This document shows positions 34,691-44,536 of a DNA stretch of 46,058 nucleotides, piece by piece. Position 1 is the first letter of the stretch; each line of letters starts with the position of its first letter. Source of the DNA: an uncultured Brevundimonas sp. (GTDB lineage: Bacteria; Pseudomonadota; Alphaproteobacteria; Caulobacterales; Caulobacteraceae). The stretch is taken from assembly GCF_947305955.1 (NCBI RefSeq), contig NZ_CAMZFB010000020.1:1-46058 (forward strand), read 5' to 3'. Under the pieces are notes generated by a model. It was not told where the DNA came from. It did no database searches and worked only from the letters and a program-made list of their open reading frames with translations. Both the position numbers and the translations under genes were made by a program.

Positions 34691-35422
34691 TTGGAATTTC
34701 AGGACGAAGCCTTTGTGCTGTCGGCCCGCGCCCATGGCGATACGGGCATGGTGGTCGAACTGCTGACCGAACAGCATGGCCGCCGCGCCGCCTATGTGGC
34801 GGGCGGGGCCTCGCGGCGGATGAAGCCCTTCCTTCAACCCGGTGCCAAGGTGCTGGCCGAGTTCCGCGCCCGCACGGCGGACCAGCTGGGTTCTGCCCGA
34901 CTGGAGCCGGTAGGCGAGGGGCCAGCGTCCCTGTTCGATGATCCGGTGGCGCTGACGGGACTGAGCGCAGCGGCGGCTGTCGCGGGCGGGGCCTTGCCCG
35001 AGCGCGACCCGTTCCCCGGCGCCTTCTACGCCTTTGACGCGCTGATGTCGGCCTTTGCCATCGCCGACATCTGGCCGGCGATCTTCGTGCGCTATGAGAT
35101 GGGCCTGCTGGAAGCTTTGGGCTTCGGGCTGGACCTCAGCCGGTGCGCGGCGACGGGCGAGACTGATGATTTGGTCTGGGTCAGCCCCCGCACGGGCCGT
35201 GCCGTCAGTCGCACGGCGGGCGAGCCCTATGCCGACAAGCTTTTGCGCCTTCCGCCGTTCCTGTTGGGGGCGCAGGCGGGGCTGGATGACGGTGACGTGC
35301 GCGACGGACTGGCCCTGACGGGACATTTCCTCGAACAGTACGTGTTCCACCCGATGAACAAGCCGCTGCCGCCCGCCCGCTTCTGGATGATCGACAAGCT
35401 CGACGCGTCACAGCGCCTCTGA
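34691..35422 (+). CDS. recO: DNA repair protein RecO
   Basis: A 243-residue RecFOR-pathway protein that helps load RecA on SSB-coated DNA. The N-terminal OB-fold begins MEFQDEAFVLSARAHGDTGMVVELLTEQHG, followed by a helical region (FYAFDALMSAF, FVRYEMGLLEALGFGLDLSRCAATG). The Cys motif keeps only one Cys, so a full zinc site is unlikely. It starts at TTG 34691, one base after the SnoaL-like gene. It converges on recG with 10 bp between stops and no visible hairpin there. Confidence 0.93.
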   Translation: MEFQDEAFVLSARAHGDTGMVVELLTEQHGRRAAYVAGGASRRMKPFLQPGAKVLAEFRARTADQLGSARLEPVGEGPASLFDDPVALTGLSAAAAVAGGALPERDPFPGAFYAFDALMSAFAIADIWPAIFVRYEMGLLEALGFGLDLSRCAATGETDDLVWVSPRTGRAVSRTAGEPYADKLLRLPPFLLGAQAGLDDGDVRDGLALTGHFLEQYVFHPMNKPLPPARFWMIDKLDASQRL

Positions 35423-35432
35423 TCGGCGGCTG

Positions 35433-37517
35433 CTAGTCGATACTGGCGCGATCGGTGCGCCAGTCGAACAGGCTCTCCAGCACCTGAATGGCCTTGCCGC
35501 GCGGACTTTCCAGCTTCGGATCGCGGTGGAGCATCAGGCGCGCGTCGTCCGCCGCCGCCAACAGCAGGTGGCGGTGCTTGATCGCATCGGCAAAGCGGTA
35601 GGCGGGAAAGCCGCTCTGCTTCAGGCCCAGCGGGTCGCCACCGCCGCGCAGTCGGAAGTCCTCCTCCGCGATCAGGAAACCGTCCTCGCTGTTGCGCAGG
35701 ATTTCCAGACGCTTCGTCGCTGTCTCGCCTAGTTCGCCGTTCTCGCCCGCGCCGTACAGCAGGATGCATGACGAGGCCTTGGCTCCGCGTCCCACGCGGC
35801 CGCGCAGCTGGTGAAGCTGGGCCAGACCGAAGCGGTCGGCGTGTTCGATCACCATGATCGAGGCATTGGGCACGTCCACGCCGACTTCCACCACGGTTGT
35901 GGCGACCAGAACCGGCAGTTCCCCCGCAGCAAAACGGTTCATCACTGCCTCGCGCTCTGCCCCCGGCATCTGTCCGTGGGCCAGACCGACCTCGGTCCCG
36001 AGGAAGCGGCGCAGGGCCTCGGCACGGTCTTCAGCAGCGGCAAGGTCGATGGCCTCGGACTCGGCCACCAGCGGGCAGATCCAGTATGCCTGTGCGCCCC
36101 CTTCGACGGCGGCCTTCAGGCGCTGCGCCACTTCCTTGATGCGGACCAGAGGCACCACGGCGGTGGTGACGGGCGTGCGGCCCGGCGGCTTTTCGTTCAG
36201 GCGGCTGACGTCCAGTTCGCCGTATTGCGTCAGTTCCAGCGTGCGGGGGATGGGCGTGGCCGACATGCTAAGCAGGTGGACGCCGTTGCGGCCCTTGTCC
36301 TGAAGCTGTTGGCGCTGGCGCACGCCGAAACGGTGCTGCTCATCGATGACGGCCAGCGCGAGGTTGTCGAACTCCACCGCATCCTGAAACAGGGCGTGGG
36401 TGCCGATGGCGACCTGAACCTCGCCCGCAGCGATGGCGGCGGCCTTCTTGCGTTTGACGGCAGGCGTGTCGCGCCCCGTCAGCAACAGCGAGGATATGCC
36501 TGCCTGTTCCAGCATGGGGCCGAGCTTTTCATAGTGCTGGCGCGCGAGGATTTCGGTCGGGGCCATCAGGGCCGACTGGAAACCGCTGGAGGCAGAATCC
36601 GCCAGAACCACGGCGGCCACGGCCGTCTTGCCCGAGCCGACATCGCCTTGCAGCAGGCGGGCCATCTGCTCGCCCGACTTCAGGTCGTGGCGGATTTCCT
36701 CGATGGCGCGGGCTTGCGCTCCGGTGAGCTTAAAGGGCAGGGCGTCCAGCAGGCGGTGCGAAGCCTCGCCCTCGCGGATGACCGGCGCGGGCGTGGACTG
36801 GCGGCTGGCCTTGCGGCGGGCCAGCGCCATCTGGTGTGCCAGAAGCTCGTCATAGGCCAGACGCGCGCGGGCAGGGGCCTCGGGTAGCAGGTCGGCCTCG
36901 TTCTGCGGGGCATGGACGGCCTGAAGCGCCGACTGCCAGTCGGGCCATTTGCGCTGCTGTATCCATGCAGCGTCCTGCCATTCCTCCAGCGCGGGCGCGA
37001 GGGCGACAGACGCCATGCACAGTTTGCGAAGCTGGCGCGAGGTCAGCCCCTGCGTTGCCGGATAGGTCGGCTCGGCGGTGGGGATTTCGTCGGCTTTTTC
37101 GGGTGGCAGGATATAGTCGGGGTGCGAGATCTGCACCTCGTTGTTGAACTTCTCGACCTTGCCGGTGACCAGACGGGTCGAGCCCGCAGGGGCCAGCCCT
37201 TCGATATGGCGCGGCGATCCGGCGAACCAGATCAGATGCACGAACCCCGTAGCGTCATAGGCCCGCACCTTGATTGGCGCGCCGTGGCGGTGCGGCATGA
37301 TCAGACGGTCGATGGTGACCTCGAAAATCCCGATCTCGCCCTCGACGGCCTCGGCGGCGGTGGTGCGGCGGCGCTGGATCACGCCCGTAGGCGGATAGAA
37401 AGCCAGATCGCGCACGGTCGGCCCTGCCAGTTTCTGGATCAGGGGTGCCATGCGCGGGCCGACGCCCTTCAGGGTCGTGACGTCCGCAAACAGGGGAAAG
37501 AGAATCTCTGGCCGCAT
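35433..37517 (-). CDS. recG: ATP-dependent DNA helicase RecG
   Basis: About 694 residues. RecG remodels stalled replication forks and Holliday junctions. The N-terminal wedge (OB) domain with TLKGVGPRMAPLIQKL and helicase lobes are in order: Walker A GDVGSGKTAVAAV, DEQH in [23 protein letters not shown], and motif VI QLHQLRGRVGRG. The tail includes the FRLRGGGDPLGLKQSG wedge-associated motif. The frame allows ATG 37529 as well; I prefer ATG 37517 (MRPEILFPLF) as the family-like N-terminus, though neither has a clear ribosome site. Confidence 0.95.
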   Translation of the reverse strand: MRPEILFPLFADVTTLKGVGPRMAPLIQKLAGPTVRDLAFYPPTGVIQRRRTTAAEAVEGEIGIFEVTIDRLIMPHRHGAPIKVRAYDATGFVHLIWFAGSPRHIEGLAPAGSTRLVTGKVEKFNNEVQISHPDYILPPEKADEIPTAEPTYPATQGLTSRQLRKLCMASVALAPALEEWQDAAWIQQRKWPDWQSALQAVHAPQNEADLLPEAPARARLAYDELLAHQMALARRKASRQSTPAPVIREGEASHRLLDALPFKLTGAQARAIEEIRHDLKSGEQMARLLQGDVGSGKTAVAAVVLADSASSGFQSALMAPTEILARQHYEKLGPMLEQAGISSLLLTGRDTPAVKRKKAAAIAAGEVQVAIGTHALFQDAVEFDNLALAVIDEQHRFGVRQRQQLQDKGRNGVHLLSMSATPIPRTLELTQYGELDVSRLNEKPPGRTPVTTAVVPLVRIKEVAQRLKAAVEGGAQAYWICPLVAESEAIDLAAAEDRAEALRRFLGTEVGLAHGQMPGAEREAVMNRFAAGELPVLVATTVVEVGVDVPNASIMVIEHADRFGLAQLHQLRGRVGRGAKASSCILLYGAGENGELGETATKRLEILRNSEDGFLIAEEDFRLRGGGDPLGLKQSGFPAYRFADAIKHRHLLLAAADDARLMLHRDPKLESPRGKAIQVLESLFDWRTDRASID

Positions 37518-37618
37518 CACAATCACCATAGCCCGACCAAGAGAACTGGCGAAGCGGTCTCGGGGGCGCTATCTGACAGGCCAAGTTTCAAAGTGCGCCT
37601 CATAGGCAAGGATATAGC

Positions 37619-37948
37619 GTGTCTGACCTGACCTTCCGTCCCGAGAGTGAAAAGAACGAAACGAACCGTCAGGTTCGTCTGGGCCGGATCGCTTACCGCG
37701 CGTGGCGCCGTGGCTTCCGCGAGGCCGATATGGTGCTTGGCCCGTTCGCCGATCAGGTCGCGCCGACGCTGGACGATGCGGAACTGGCCATCTTCGAGGA
37801 CCTGCTCGATGTCGAGGACCAGTATCTTTACGGCTGGATCATCGAACGCGAGCCGACCCCGCCGGAGCACCAGGGTCCGGTGATGGACAAGATCCGCGCC
37901 TTCATGCGCGAGCACGTTTCGGCTGAAGTGTTCAAGGGTATCGGTTAA
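37619..37948 (+). CDS. sdhE: FAD assembly factor SdhE (succinate dehydrogenase)
   Basis: A 109-residue DUF339/SdhE protein that helps attach FAD covalently to the SdhA flavoprotein. The hallmark RGFREADMVLGPFAD (RGxxE) is present, along with FEDLLDVEDQYLYGWI. The GTG start at 37619 follows AAGGA by 6 nt. The stop overlaps the mfd start as TAATG. The sdhE-mfd adjacency, with recG divergent, is a familiar alphaproteobacterial arrangement. Confidence 0.93.
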   Translation: MSDLTFRPESEKNETNRQVRLGRIAYRAWRRGFREADMVLGPFADQVAPTLDDAELAIFEDLLDVEDQYLYGWIIEREPTPPEHQGPVMDKIRAFMREHVSAEVFKGIG

Positions 37949-40900
37949 TGGCCAAGGCCGGACTGGAGCGTATCGACGCGACGCTGGGTGGCGCGCCGGA
38001 GGGGCTGGATGCCCTGATCGTCGCCGAAAAGGTGAAGGCCGCAGGCGGTGCCGCCCTGATGGTCGCACGCGATTTCCAACGGTCCGGCAATTTCATTCAG
38101 GCTTTCAAATTCTATGCAAAAGATATTGAAGTCCTTGAATATCCTTCGTGGGACTGCCTCCCGTATGACCGCCTAAGCCCGACGGCGTCGATATCGGCGC
38201 AGCGGATGGCGACCCTGACGCGGCTGGCTACGCGCGACCCGAAAGATCCCACGCCCCTGCTGGTTGTGGCGACGGTCGCGGCGGCGGCACAGCGGGTGCC
38301 GCCGCGCCATGCGGTGACCGTGGGCGGCTTTGACGCCAAGGTAGGGCAGGACCTCGATACCGATGCGCTGGAAGCCTATGTGACGGCAAACGGCTACCGC
38401 CGCGCCTCGACGGTTCACGAACGCGGTGAGTATGCGATCCGAGGCGGTGTGGTGGATGTCTTCCCGCCCGGTTTCGATGAGCCGGTCCGTCTGGACATGT
38501 TCGGCACCGAGCTGGAATCGATCCGCGCCTTCGACCCCGAGACACAGCGCACGACGCGCCAGCTGAAGTCGATATCGCTGTCGCCCGTGTCGGAAATCCT
38601 GATCGACCGCGACACCATTTCGCGTTTCCGCACCGGATACCTCAACCTGTTCGGCGCGCCGGGCGACGAGCCGATGTATGCCGCCGTCAGCGAGGGCGCG
38701 CGGCGTCAGGGTGTCGAACATTGGTTGCCGCTGTTCTACGACCACCTCGACACCCTGTTCGATTATTTCCCCGACGACGCTCCGGTTTTTCTTGATCATC
38801 TGGTCGAGGAAGCGCGTGTAGAGCGTTGGAACCTAACGGAAGATGCCTATGAGGCGCGCCGCGAGGCGGCCAAGTCCAAGGGCGGGCAGGCCTATCGTTC
38901 GGTGGCCCCGCAACTGCTGTATCTTGATGCCGAGGCATGGAATGGCGCACTGGCGGGCCGTGCGGTCCGACGCCTGAATCCGCTGTCCACCGGATCGGGC
39001 GAGGATGCCGGCGGGCGACTGGGGCGCAGCTTCTCGGCGGAACGCGCGCAGGACAGCGTGAACCTGTTCGCGGCCGTGGCCAAACACGCCGAAACCATGA
39101 TGGGCGAGGGCAAGCGCGTCCTGTTCGCCTCGTGGTCGGAAGGGTCTGCCGAACGTCTGGCGGCCATGCTGGGCGACCACGGCCTGTCGCACGTGCTTCA
39201 GGTGCGAGATTGGCAGGATGTGCAGGCTGCGCCGGATGGCATCTATCTGCGGGCGGTGCTGCCGATCGACCACGGCTTCGTCACCGATACGCTGGCGGTC
39301 ATTTCGGAAAGCGACATTCTGGGCGACCGACTGGCGCGGCCCAAGCGCAAACGCCGCGCGTCCAACTTCCTCGCCGAGGCGTCGGCCCTGACGGCGGGCG
39401 ATCTGGTGGTCCACCTCGACCACGGTATCGGTCGCTATGAAGGCCTGCGGACCCTGAGCATTCAGGACGCGCCGCACGACTGCCTTGAACTCTTGTATGC
39501 GGGCGATAGCAAACTCTATCTACCCGTTGAAAATATTGACCTTCTGACCCGCTACGGCACCGATGCCGAGGGTGTCCAGCTGGACCGCCTTGGCGGTGCC
39601 GGATGGCAGGCGCGCAAGGCCAAGGCGAAAGAGCGTCTGAAGGCGATGGCCGAGGGGCTGATCGCTCTGGCGGCCAAACGTGCGCTCAAGGTCGGGGACG
39701 CCATCACCCCGCCTGCGGGCCTGTTCGACGAGTTCTGCGCCCGCTTCCCCTATGAGGAGACGGACGACCAGCTGAACGCCATCGGCGATGTGCTGGAGGA
39801 CCTCGGCAAGGGTACGCCGATGGACCGTCTGATCTGCGGTGATGTGGGCTTCGGCAAGACCGAGGTGGCGCTGCGGGCCGCCTTTGTCGTCGCCATGAGC
39901 GGCCAGCAGGTCGCCATCGTTTGCCCAACGACGCTTCTGGCGCGCCAGCATTTCAAGACCTTCTCCGAGCGTTTCGCGGGCTGGCCCGTCACCGTGCGGC
40001 ACCTGTCGCGCATGGTCACGGCCAAACAGGCCGCCGAGACGCGCGCAGGGCTGAAGGACGGCACGGTCGAGATCGTGGTCGGCACCCATGCGGTTCTGGC
40101 CGAACAGGTCGGGTTCAAGAACCTCGGCCTCGTAATCGTGGACGAGGAGCAGCACTTCGGCGTCAAGCACAAGGAGAAGCTGAAGTCCCTGCGGGCCGAT
40201 GTTCACCTGCTGACCCTGACGGCGACGCCGATCCCACGCACCCTGCAAATGGCGCTGTCGGGCATCCGCGAAATGTCGATCATCGCCACCCCGCCGGTCG
40301 ACCGTCTGGCGGTGCGCACCTATGTGACGCCCTGGGATCCGGTACTGATCCGCGAGGCCCTGCTTCGCGAAAAGTATCGCGGGGGTCAGGCCTATTATGT
40401 CGCGCCGCGCCTGAAGGACCTGCCGGACATCGAGAAATTCCTGCGCGAGCAGGTGCCCGAGATCAAATTCGTCGTTGGCCACGGCCAGATGACGCCGACC
40501 CAGTTGGAGGAGGTGATGAGCGCCTTCTACGACGGGGAATATGATGTGCTGGTCTCGACCACCATTGTGGAAAGCGGCATCGATATCCCGACCGCCAACA
40601 CTCTGGTCGTCCACCGCGCCGACATGTTCGGGCTGGCGCAGCTGCACCAGATCAGGGGCCGGATTGGCCGCTCCAAGGCGCGGGCCTTTGCCTATCTGAC
40701 CACCGATCCGAAGAAACCGCTCAGCCTGTCGTCGGAACGCCGTCTGCAGGTCCTGCAATCGCTGGACAATCTGGGGGCAGGTTTCCAGCTGGCCAGCCAC
40801 GATCTGGATCAGCGCGGGGGCGGCAATCTGCTGGGCGACGAACAGTCGGGCCACATCCGCGAGGTGGGCGTGGAGCTGTACCAGCAGATGCTGGAAGACG

Positions 40901-41400
40901 CGGTCGCGGAACTGCGCGAAGCGGGCGAACAGGTCGCGGATCGTGGCTGGTCCCCGTCGATAAATGTCGGTGCTTCGGTATTGATTCCAGAGACTTACAT
41001 CCCTGACCTGAACCTGCGTCTCAGCTTGTATCGCCGTCTGTCGGACGCCGAAAGGATGGAAGATCGTGAGGCGATGGCCGCCGAACTGATCGACCGTTTC
41101 GGCCCGCTGCCGGAAGAGGCGCAGCAGCTTCTGCGGATCGTCGGCATCAAGGCCAACTGCCGTCAGGCCTGTATCGAAAAGATCGATGTCGGGCCCAAGG
41201 GCGCGGTCCTGACGCTTCGCAACAACGTCTTCCCGAACCCGATGGGTTTGGTCGGTCTGATTCAGAAGAACCACCTGACGTGGAAGATCAGGCCGGACCA
41301 GAAGATCGTTGTGAAGGGCGAATGGCCCACGCCGGAAGACCGCCTGAAGGTGGCCGAACGCATCACCGCCGATCTGGCGCGCGTGGCGAGTGCCGGATAA
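37948..41400 (+). CDS. mfd: Transcription-repair coupling factor Mfd
   Basis: A 1150-residue translocase that removes RNA polymerase stalled at lesions and recruits UvrA. The N-terminal UvrB-like part includes [23 protein letters not shown] and the GVVDVFPPG segment. The polymerase-interaction domain (about 485-560) has [17 protein letters not shown]. The RecG-like motor has Walker [31 protein letters not shown], and [20 protein letters not shown] with [19 protein letters not shown]. The C-terminal D7 domain is complete. The start overlaps the sdhE stop, so the two are coupled. Confidence 0.97.
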   Translation: MAKAGLERIDATLGGAPEGLDALIVAEKVKAAGGAALMVARDFQRSGNFIQAFKFYAKDIEVLEYPSWDCLPYDRLSPTASISAQRMATLTRLATRDPKDPTPLLVVATVAAAAQRVPPRHAVTVGGFDAKVGQDLDTDALEAYVTANGYRRASTVHERGEYAIRGGVVDVFPPGFDEPVRLDMFGTELESIRAFDPETQRTTRQLKSISLSPVSEILIDRDTISRFRTGYLNLFGAPGDEPMYAAVSEGARRQGVEHWLPLFYDHLDTLFDYFPDDAPVFLDHLVEEARVERWNLTEDAYEARREAAKSKGGQAYRSVAPQLLYLDAEAWNGALAGRAVRRLNPLSTGSGEDAGGRLGRSFSAERAQDSVNLFAAVAKHAETMMGEGKRVLFASWSEGSAERLAAMLGDHGLSHVLQVRDWQDVQAAPDGIYLRAVLPIDHGFVTDTLAVISESDILGDRLARPKRKRRASNFLAEASALTAGDLVVHLDHGIGRYEGLRTLSIQDAPHDCLELLYAGDSKLYLPVENIDLLTRYGTDAEGVQLDRLGGAGWQARKAKAKERLKAMAEGLIALAAKRALKVGDAITPPAGLFDEFCARFPYEETDDQLNAIGDVLEDLGKGTPMDRLICGDVGFGKTEVALRAAFVVAMSGQQVAIVCPTTLLARQHFKTFSERFAGWPVTVRHLSRMVTAKQAAETRAGLKDGTVEIVVGTHAVLAEQVGFKNLGLVIVDEEQHFGVKHKEKLKSLRADVHLLTLTATPIPRTLQMALSGIREMSIIATPPVDRLAVRTYVTPWDPVLIREALLREKYRGGQAYYVAPRLKDLPDIEKFLREQVPEIKFVVGHGQMTPTQLEEVMSAFYDGEYDVLVSTTIVESGIDIPTANTLVVHRADMFGLAQLHQIRGRIGRSKARAFAYLTTDPKKPLSLSSERRLQVLQSLDNLGAGFQLASHDLDQRGGGNLLGDEQSGHIREVGVELYQQMLEDAVAELREAGEQVADRGWSPSINVGASVLIPETYIPDLNLRLSLYRRLSDAERMEDREAMAAELIDRFGPLPEEAQQLLRIVGIKANCRQACIEKIDVGPKGAVLTLRNNVFPNPMGLVGLIQKNHLTWKIRPDQKIVVKGEWPTPEDRLKVAERITADLARVASAG

Positions 41401-41406
41401 AAATGG

Positions 41407-41442
41407 AAAGCCCCCGCATCGATCGCCGGTGCGGGGGTTTTT
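41407..41442. terminator. Terminator after mfd
   Basis: CCCCCGCA at 41411-41418 pairs with TGCGGGGG at 41430-41437, followed by TTTTT; AAAG precedes it. It ends mfd and could also act for the convergent membrane protein gene. Confidence 0.9.
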
Positions 41443-41445
41443 CTA

Positions 41446-43728
41446 TTACTTCCTCATATCGCGAAGCATGGCGCCGAACAGATCGACGTAGTCGTCGGTC
41501 CATGGCTTCACATTGCCGGGGTTCCACTCGGACCAGCGACCATCGGCCTTGAAGTCGGCGAGGGCCGCGGGCGTCTTGGTAATGACGAGAGCCTCGGTGG
41601 TGGCCTCGCTGAGATCGGGCGCATCGGGGTGGCTGCGATAGACCTGATGCAGATAGCTGAGACCGGCAGCATCGGCGGCGGCCATGGCCGGACGCACAAT
41701 ATCCAGATGGCGGTTCGACAGGTGCAGGACCAGTACACCGTCATCGCTCAACAGGGTGGCATAGCTGGCGATGGCCTCGCGGGTCAGCAGGTGGGTGGGG
41801 ATGGCATCCGACGAGAAGGCATCGATCAGCAGATAGTCGAAGCTGCCCTTTGGCTGTTTCTGCAGGGTCAGGCGGGCATCGCCGATGACGGTGGCCACCT
41901 CGCCCTGAGCACACCGGCTGATGTAGGTGTAGTAGGCCGGATTACGGGCCACTTCATCGACGACCGGATCGATTTCAAAGAAGGTCAGGCTGTCGTTCGC
42001 GCGCTTATAGGTCGCCATGGAGCCGCTGCCTTGGCCGACGACGCCCATGCGGATGGCGGGGCGGCGTTCCTGCATCATCAGAGCGGCCTGACCCAAGGGC
42101 GTGGTGCGGGCGTAGTACATCAACGGGCGGCATGCGACCTCAGGGTGCAGGGCTTGCGCGCCATGGATCGTGGTGCCGTGCATCATGGTGTGCACCGTTC
42201 CGCCGAGGTCATTCTCCTCAGTGGAACTGACCCTCAGGACGCCGAAGAAGCTGCGCTCGGTCAGGATGTAGTTGGTGCTGCCGGTCACCTGATAGCTGGC
42301 CATCAGGGCCACAGCCAGAACGGCAAAGAACGGCAACACGCGATCGCGGATCAGGAAGGCGCAGATGCCTGCCACCAGCAGGAAGCCCAGCGACAGCCGC
42401 TTTAGCCCGTCATTGCCGAGCATGGCTACGAAATCCGGCGCATAGCGCAACAGGTAGAAGGTTAGGGGCAGGGCCACGGCGACGGCCAATGCGGCAAACA
42501 TCATGATGCCGTCACGCTTGCTGACCGGCACGGCGCTATTGCTGCGGGCCAGACAGGCGAGAAGCAGGACCAGCGGATATTCGATCACCGAGGAGAACAG
42601 CACCGGTGCCAACAGGGCGGTGAAAGCCCCGCCGACCACACCGCCGATGGACATCAACAGATAGAACTCGGTCAGCCGATCCGGTGCCGGACGCCGCGCG
42701 GCCAACTGCTGGTGACACATCAGGGTGGTGAGGAAGAAGGCCACCAGATGGAGGCTGAACTGGAAAATCCAGCTGCTGCCCGCCAGCCTCAGCGTGGCGA
42801 CGACCGCAACGATGGCGGCGGCGTGCAGCAGGAGCGTGAAGGGCAGGGGGATGATCGGCCTTGTCTGAAAGGCGATCACAAAGGTCAGCAGATAGAGCGC
42901 CAGCGGAATGACCCAGAGGAAGGGTGCGGACGCCACATCTGTCGAAATATGCGCGGTCACGCCCAGCATCAGGCTGGACGGGGCGGCGGCCAGAAGGATC
43001 AGAACCAGCTTGCGCATCCACGGGATGGGCGCGCTGCGTTCATGGCTTGCTGTGGAGGATGGGACTTGCGCGTTGGCGGTATTCCACAGTCGGGCCAGCA
43101 ACAGCAGGACCAGAGTGACAAAGACGCCGTAGCCGATGCTCCACGCGCTGCGTTGGTCGGACAGGGCCGACAGCGGCTCTATCAGGATCGGATAGGACAG
43201 AAGGGCCAGAAAACTGCCGAGGTTCGAGGCGGCATAGAGAACATAGGGGTTGCGCCCTGCGGCTGTGCCGGCTGCAGCCTTCGCAAACCAGGCCTGCAGC
43301 AAGGGGGCCGTCGCGGAAAGCACCGCAAACGGTGCACCAATCGACACGGCCAGCGTGCCCAACAGCCAGAAGATGGGCCGCGTCGTGTCAGGCTCGCCCA
43401 ACAGGGTGCGGATTTGCAAGGGTAGGAAGAGGGCTGCGACCACCAAGATCCCGACATGGATCAGAGTTTGCAACCGGACACTCGGAACACGCTGCAGGAG
43501 GTGCGCGTAAAGATAGCCGGCTAACAAAGCGGTCTGGAAAAACACCATGGCGGTGTTCCAGACGGCCGGTGATCCCCCGAGCATCGGCAGGATCAACTTG
43601 GTGACCATGGGCTGGACGACAAACACCAGACTGGCCGACGTAAAGATGGCGACGGCAAACAGCGCCGGTGTTAGAAATGAGCGCGGCGCGATGGGCGACT
43701 CTGTCGGCGCGACAGTCTGGTCGGTCAT
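41446..43728 (-). CDS. Membrane protein fused to a spermidine-synthase-like domain
   Basis: About 760 residues. Roughly the first 500 form many hydrophobic segments (FAVAIFTSASLVFVVQPMVT, ILLAAAPSSLMLGVTAHIST, and others), as in MFS-like transporters. The soluble C-terminal part resembles spermidine synthase: MGVVGQGSGSMATY, FFEIDPVVDEVA, VIGDARLTLQ, and FDYLLIDAFSSDAIPTHLLT. Such fusions are common and mostly untested; amine export or modification is only a guess. ATG 43728-43726 has GGGGGAAA upstream; the frame extends to 43779 without a better start. No polyamine genes are nearby. Confidence 0.85.
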   Translation of the reverse strand: MTDQTVAPTESPIAPRSFLTPALFAVAIFTSASLVFVVQPMVTKLILPMLGGSPAVWNTAMVFFQTALLAGYLYAHLLQRVPSVRLQTLIHVGILVVAALFLPLQIRTLLGEPDTTRPIFWLLGTLAVSIGAPFAVLSATAPLLQAWFAKAAAGTAAGRNPYVLYAASNLGSFLALLSYPILIEPLSALSDQRSAWSIGYGVFVTLVLLLLARLWNTANAQVPSSTASHERSAPIPWMRKLVLILLAAAPSSLMLGVTAHISTDVASAPFLWVIPLALYLLTFVIAFQTRPIIPLPFTLLLHAAAIVAVVATLRLAGSSWIFQFSLHLVAFFLTTLMCHQQLAARRPAPDRLTEFYLLMSIGGVVGGAFTALLAPVLFSSVIEYPLVLLLACLARSNSAVPVSKRDGIMMFAALAVAVALPLTFYLLRYAPDFVAMLGNDGLKRLSLGFLLVAGICAFLIRDRVLPFFAVLAVALMASYQVTGSTNYILTERSFFGVLRVSSTEENDLGGTVHTMMHGTTIHGAQALHPEVACRPLMYYARTTPLGQAALMMQERRPAIRMGVVGQGSGSMATYKRANDSLTFFEIDPVVDEVARNPAYYTYISRCAQGEVATVIGDARLTLQKQPKGSFDYLLIDAFSSDAIPTHLLTREAIASYATLLSDDGVLVLHLSNRHLDIVRPAMAAADAAGLSYLHQVYRSHPDAPDLSEATTEALVITKTPAALADFKADGRWSEWNPGNVKPWTDDYVDLFGAMLRDMRK

Positions 43729-43802
43729 CCGGTTTCCCCCGATGGTCGTCTGAGATTTATCCGGTCTCATGGACCACATTATTGGTAAACAAGATCATAT
43801 CC

Positions 43803-44297
43803 ATGTTTTCTGAACAGACGACGGCCTATGCAAAGACGGTGCTGGCGAAGGCAGGCGAAGCGGGCCTGATGGTCGCCACGGCTGAAAGCTGCACAGGGGG
43901 GCTGGTTGCGGCGTCTTTGACGGAAATCGCGGGTTCTTCCAGCGTGGTGGATCGCGGCTTCGTCACCTATTCCAACCACACCAAGATGCAGATGCTGGGC
44001 GTGCCGGAAAAGGTTCTGGCGGATCATTGTGCCGTCTCGGAACAGAAGGCTCGGGCGATGGCCACGGGTGCAATTACCAACTCCGACGCCTCGGTTGCTG
44101 TTTCCATTACGGGCATCGCCGGACCGGGCGGTGGTTCTGCCGAAAAGCCGGTCGGCCTGGTGCATTTTGCGGCGGCGCGTGCTGACGGCGTTGTACTGCA
44201 TGTCGAGCGCCGCTTTGGTGATCTGGGCCGAGACGGTGTGCGTCAGGCGGCGCTGGATCAGGCGCTGCAACTGCTGTCGGACATTCTGGACGCATGA
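43803..44297 (+). CDS. pncC: CinA C-terminal domain protein (nicotinamide-nucleotide amidase type)
   Basis: A 164-residue stand-alone CinA C-domain. This family includes PncC, which deamidates nicotinamide mononucleotide to nicotinate mononucleotide to recycle the pyridine ring. Motifs are VATAESCTGGLVAASLTEIAGSS, GFVTYSN, and VSITGIAGPGGGSAEKPVGLV. The N-terminal CinA pyrophosphatase domain is absent. The frame is open upstream from 43668, but ATG 43803 begins the family sequence. Its TGA overlaps the ATG of the TusA-like gene (ATGA). Confidence 0.92.
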   Translation: MFSEQTTAYAKTVLAKAGEAGLMVATAESCTGGLVAASLTEIAGSSSVVDRGFVTYSNHTKMQMLGVPEKVLADHCAVSEQKARAMATGAITNSDASVAVSITGIAGPGGGSAEKPVGLVHFAAARADGVVLHVERRFGDLGRDGVRQAALDQALQLLSDILDA

Positions 44298-44536
44298 CCG
44301 AGGCGGTAACCGTCGATGCGCGCGGGCACCGTTGTCCTGTGCCGTCGCTGCGCCTTCGCAAGGCAATGGAAGGTCAGGCGGCGGGCAGCCGGTTCGCGCT
44401 GCTGGCCACCGATCCCATGGCACGCATCGATGTGCCGTTCCTGATGCAGGATGTCGGCGGCAAGGTGCTGTCGGTCGAAGAGGCGGACGGCGTTCTGACG
44501 ATTACCGTCGAGACTGGAGCCGCTCGGCCAGATTGA
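44294..44536 (+). CDS. TusA-like sulfur carrier/sulfurtransferase
   Basis: An 80-residue protein of the TusA/SirA family. The N-terminal motif RGHRCPVPSLRLRKAME carries the CPxP Cys that forms a persulfide, followed by the alpha/beta core. TusA relays sulfur for tRNA thiolation and molybdenum cofactor work; which path this one serves is unknown. It is translationally coupled to the CinA-domain gene. Its last 35 bases overlap the convergent YihY gene in another frame (44502-44536). Confidence 0.88.
   Translation: MTEAVTVDARGHRCPVPSLRLRKAMEGQAAGSRFALLATDPMARIDVPFLMQDVGGKVLSVEEADGVLTITVETGAARPD

Noticed and set aside
39520..41274. A 584-codon open frame antisense to mfd
   Set aside because: Shadow of mfd; the peptide is His/Arg/Gln-rich without motifs.
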